From contig JABLXW010000020.1 in the NCBI GenBank assembly GCA_013177945.1, positions 101,578 to 165,577 of the forward strand: a stretch of 64,000 nucleotides of DNA, given 5' to 3'. This DNA is from Bacillota bacterium. GTDB taxonomy: Bacteria > Bacillota > DSM-12270 > Thermacetogeniales > Thermacetogeniaceae. The notes under the pieces were generated by a model. It did no database searches. It was given only the letters and a program-made list of their open reading frames with translations, and was not told where the DNA came from. This document shows, in pieces, positions 60,601-64,000 of the stretch (position 1 is its first letter; every line of letters starts with the position of its first letter). A program made the position numbers and the translations under genes.

Positions 60601-63600
60601 GTTCTGATCATGAGTTTCAATCCCTCGTAGGTAGGCTGGAAACACGGATCTACACCTAGACCGCGCAGAGTTTCCACGGTTTCAATCCCTCGTAGGTAGG
60701 CTGGAAACTGAATACAAAATAGTTAAAGCAGGCATCCCTGAGAAAGTTTCAATCCCTCGTAGGTAGGCTGGAAACTGACTAAGTTGGGACTGGCAAAGGT
60801 GCTGGATTATATGTTTCAATCCCTCGTAGGTAGGCTGGAAACGCTTATCCTGAGAGTTACATCTTCGATGGCGTCCAGGTTTCAATCCCTCGTAGGTAGG
60901 CTGGAAACAATTGAATAAACTCCTGGCAGACAATGACCAGTTGCGTTTCAATCCCTCGTAGGTAGGCTGGAAACGAGTTTAAGAAAGAAGAAAAGGAGTT
61001 TGAATTCGAGTTTCAATCCCTCGTAGGTAGGCTGGAAACACTCCAAAGGAGGCGGAGTGAATGAATATCCACGTGGTTTCAATCCCTCGTAGGTAGGCTG
61101 GAAACGTGAAGCCCTGAAAACATCGTAAGCCTATCCGAAACGTTTCAATCCCTCGTAGGTAGGCTGGAAACGCAGTTGTCCGAAGTATTGAAACTCCTTG
61201 CCTTCGGGTTTCAATCCCTCGTAGGTAGGCTGGAAACAAGAAGCCCCTGGACCATTCCCGCCAGGAAGACTACGTTTCAATCCCTCGTAGGTAGGCTGGA
61301 AACCAGTTGGCTGCATGGCTGCGGGTTGGCGCGAACAGGGTTTCAATCCCTCGTAGGTAGGCTGGAAACCAGGGCGTCCCGCCCGACGAGCTGCTTGAGT
61401 TAGTCTCGGTTTCAATCCCTCGTAGGTAGGCTGGAAACAGTTTGACGAACTGTTTTAACGCTGCAGAAGCTGTGGTTTCAATCCCTCGTAGGTAGGCTGG
61501 AAACCCGAAGTCCAGAAGCCGCTCCAGTTTATCTCCCCGTGTTTCAATCCCTCGTAGGTAGGCTGGAAACGCAATCACAGTCAATGATGTCAAAAACAGT
61601 ACCATCGTTTCAATCCCTCGTAGGTAGGCTGGAAACTCGGAATGGTGGAACTGGACTGTGGGAATCCTGTCGTTTCAATCCCTCGTAGGTAGGCTGGAAA
61701 CAAGATTGGTAAAATGTATGAATGCATGAGCTGTAATGTTTCAATCCCTCGTAGGTAGGCTGGAAACAGTGAATTAGCAAATCCTTATAGTTATAAAGAA
61801 GATGTTTCAATCCCTCGTAGGTAGGCTGGAAACCCGTTTACCGCTTCCCTATTGTAACTCTCAACTTAAGTTTCAATCCCTCGTAGGTAGGCTGGAAACA
61901 AAGCCTCAACGACTCAAAAGAATTAAATATTTCAAGTTTCAATCCCTCGTAGGTAGGCTGGAAACGAGAAGAGGGAAGAGAAGGCAATTCTTTCCAGTCT
62001 TCGTTTCAATCCCTCGTAGGTAGGCTGGAAACATAACTGCCTGAATATCAAACACCCGTCCTTTGTAAGTTTCAATCCCTCGTAGGTAGGCTGGAAACGC
62101 GTCCCCATGAAAGCCTGTTCAATATAATCCTTATGTTTCAATCCCTCGTAGGTAGGCTGGAAACATTAAATATGCTCCCAAAAAGCGTTAAAATTTTCAG
62201 GTTTCAATCCCTCGTAGGTAGGCTGGAAACTGAGATTCGTAGAAGTAATCGGCATACAGGAAAACAGTTTCAATCCCTCGTAGGTAGGCTGGAAACCGAC
62301 CGATGAAGGGGGTTTTTCCCCCCCTGAAGAAAGTTTCAATCCCTCGTAGGTAGGCTGGAAACCAAAATATCGCACATATATTCACCTCCCCACAAGGAGT
62401 TTCAATCCCTCGTAGGTAGGCTGGAAACCCGTTTGAGGTCCTTCGCAGCGGCATCCACCACCCCAGTTTCAATCCCTCGTAGGTAGGCTGGAAACCGCCC
62501 GATCAACTCTTCAAACTCCTGCCCGTAGTTGGTTTCAATCCCTCGTAGGTAGGCTGGAAACTGGTATGATGGTTCAGGCAATGTAATTTATGGTTGTGTT
62601 TCAATCCCTCGTAGGTAGGCTGGAAACACAAAGGCAGACCTAGAAAAGCAAATTGCTAACGTAGTTTCAATCCCTCGTAGGTAGGCTGGAAACGAAGGTT
62701 TACTCAGGGGTTGAGGACAGTTTCATATGCGTTTCAATCCCTCGTAGGTAGGCTGGAAACTTTGATTTGCAAGATCTTCAGATCAAACTCCTCGAAGGGT
62801 TTCAATCCCTCGTAGGTAGGCTGGAAACTTTGATTTGCAAGATCTTCAGATCAAACTCCTCGAAGGGTTTCAATCCCTCGTAGGTAGGCTGGAAACTCCG
62901 GGAAGTCTATGAGGACTTAGTAAGCCGTCTGAGTTTCAATCCCTCGTAGGTAGGCTGGAAACCCAGCGCAATTGTATGCTGCGCTGAAGACGTTACGTGT
63001 TTCAATCCCTCGTAGGTAGGCTGGAAACTTTTTTGTTTTGCCTATTCTGCAATCGTAAAGCCAACGTTTCAATCCCTCGTAGGTAGGCTGGAAACGCCAA
63101 TCGGAAAGCCCATCAAGCACTCCACAAACTCGTTTCAATCCCTCGTAGGTAGGCTGGAAACGGGCGATTTTGTTAATCTGAGATTCATAGAAGTTATGTT
63201 TCAATCCCTCGTAGGTAGGCTGGAAACCCTTTGCGCTACGGTTGGCTTTTATCTTGTAATAACGTTTCAATCCCTCGTAGGTAGGCTGGAAACTCCTGGT
63301 AGCCCAGTGGTTCAAGCAAAAGAGTGACCGTTTCAATCCCTCGTAGGTAGGCTGGAAACGGAATTCGTCCGACGTGTCGGTGAACTCGTCCCTAGGTTTC
63401 AATCCCTCGTAGGTAGGCTGGAAACATGAGTTTATCCGGGCGCTGGAGAAAGGTTTTGAAATTGTTTCAATCCCTCGTAGGTAGGCTGGAAACCCTCAAT
63501 CTCTTCCCTGCGTGCCAGGATGGTTTCAGGTTTCAATCCCTCGTAGGTAGGCTGGAAACAAAGACAAAAATCAGAAAGAAAGACAATGGAGACAAGTTTC

Positions 63601-63877
63601 AATCCCTCGTAGGTAGGCTGGAAACTACTTGGTTTCTAGGATTAGCTTCTTCGCCTGCTCAGTTTCAATCCCTCGTAGGTAGGCTGGAAACATAGCAACC
63701 AAGACAACGACCATAGAAACGAATACAGTTTCAATCCCTCGTAGGTAGGCTGGAAACCGTCCCCAGTGTTTGCGAAGCATGATGTTGAGGCTTTGGTTTC
63801 AATCCCTCGTAGGTAGGCTGGAAACCCGTCTCCTGTATTTTTCTTGCGCCCTCTGCCTTTGTTTCAATCCCTCGTAG
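57644..63877 (-). CRISPR. Main CRISPR array: 94 full repeats plus one truncated, 94 spacers
   Basis: Repeats are 30 bases (plus strand GTTTCAATCCCTCG ... GGTAGGCTGGAAAC), starting at 57644 and recurring every 65-68 bases, with spacers of 35-38 bases. I counted 94 full units and a 17-base partial one at 63861-63877. On the minus strand the repeat ends in ATTGAAAC, the usual 5' handle of crRNAs, so transcription is probably leftward with the leader on the right. The leftmost repeat has a variant base (TCGCAGG), as expected at the old end. Two neighbouring spacers are identical (62761-62798 and 62829-62866). No cas interference or adaptation gene lies in the window. Confidence 0.98.
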
Positions 63878-64000
63878 ACCCCCATGCCGCTTTTTAGCGA
63901 CACCAACAGAGGATGAAAATGGGTTCGTGTCGAACCATCCTTATTGCGGCTGGCGACGAGAGGTCGGTAGCACCTGGTGTTTTCAAGCCCGATCAGTAGA
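63878..64000. other. Sequence joined to the truncated last repeat, possibly an insertion element
   Basis: The array stops inside a repeat, and 123 bases of unrelated DNA follow to the window edge. They lack the AT-rich character of a CRISPR leader. They may be the end of an insertion sequence or a recombination partner, but no transposase frame or terminal repeat can be shown in so short a piece. Confidence 0.4.

Noticed and set aside
57360..63695. Many open frames across the array with repeated peptides such as FPAYLRGIET, FQPTYEGLK and FQSLVGRLET
   Set aside because: They are translations of the CRISPR repeat, which happens to be open in several frames; spacing and identity follow the array and there are no ribosome sites.
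1..64000. tRNA or rRNA genes
   Set aside because: No cloverleaf with a T-loop GTTCGAATC-type block or rRNA-like segment was recognised on either strand.

Overview
The window looks like a chromosomal segment of a spore-forming, GC-rich, probably thermophilic anaerobe of the Clostridia sensu lato (Moorella / Thermacetogenium / Desulfotomaculum-like). This is inferred from gene content: a sleB-ypeB germination pair, a TRAP-type attenuator, FdhD and FmdE, a small siroheme reductase, PerR and Zur regulators, strong Shine-Dalgarno sequences with frequent GTG/TTG starts, and a CRISPR array of 95 repeats. No rRNA or tRNA gene was seen.

Layout. 1-2.7 kb: start of a probable multicopper oxidase, a truncated P-loop ATPase, a thioredoxin-reductase-like flavoprotein and a DUF1786 protein. 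2.9-4.5 kb: an HD-GYP protein and an unknown protein. 4.6-8.6 kb: a p-aminobenzoate operon (pabA, DAHP synthase, pabB, pabC) behind a leader carrying an 11-triplet TRAP-type site and an attenuator hairpin. 8.7-12.9 kb: gene remnants, then a redox block (Cys-rich protein, siroheme reductase, HD protein, PerR) with two Per-box-like sites. 12.9-16.4 kb: a repeat-rich patch with two remnants of a REP-associated (RAYT) transposable element, a duplicated and broken polysaccharide deacetylase and a nucleotidyltransferase toxin-antitoxin pair. 16.5-21.7 kb: surface-polysaccharide genes and an MBL hydrolase. 22.4-25.8 kb: hsp20, then ECF sigma / anti-sigma / SIMPL protein. 25.8-36.5 kb: ypeB-sleB, a UbiA prenyltransferase, a U32 peptidase, an aminotransferase, endonuclease IV, an amidohydrolase, fdhD and a LOG-like protein. 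36.5-47 kb: FmdE, a peptide-type binding protein, a deleted ABC-2 transporter, a glycine-betaine ABC transporter and a zur-znuACB operon. 47-50 kb: a frameshifted NAGPA-type glycosidase and a SEC-C protein.

50-64 kb is one broken-up CRISPR locus. Repeats of one family, all in one orientation, recur at 50069, 51228, 52437 and 56246 and then form a 6.2-kb array (57644-63877). Between the fragments lie an M48 protease, a HicA-like toxin-antitoxin pair, an operon of a helix-turn-helix protein, a PD-(D/E)XK nuclease and a beta-CASP metallo-beta-lactamase nuclease, and decayed CARF/HEPN-type type III accessory genes. No cas1, cas2 or effector complex genes are present. The repeat ends in ATTGAAAC on the minus strand, which puts the leader on the right, but the rightmost repeat is cut short and joined to unrelated DNA. 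The array may therefore be a disconnected archive.

The strongest candidate for something undescribed is the three-gene nuclease operon (52897-56144). The best-supported regulatory find is the TRAP-type leader of the pab operon.
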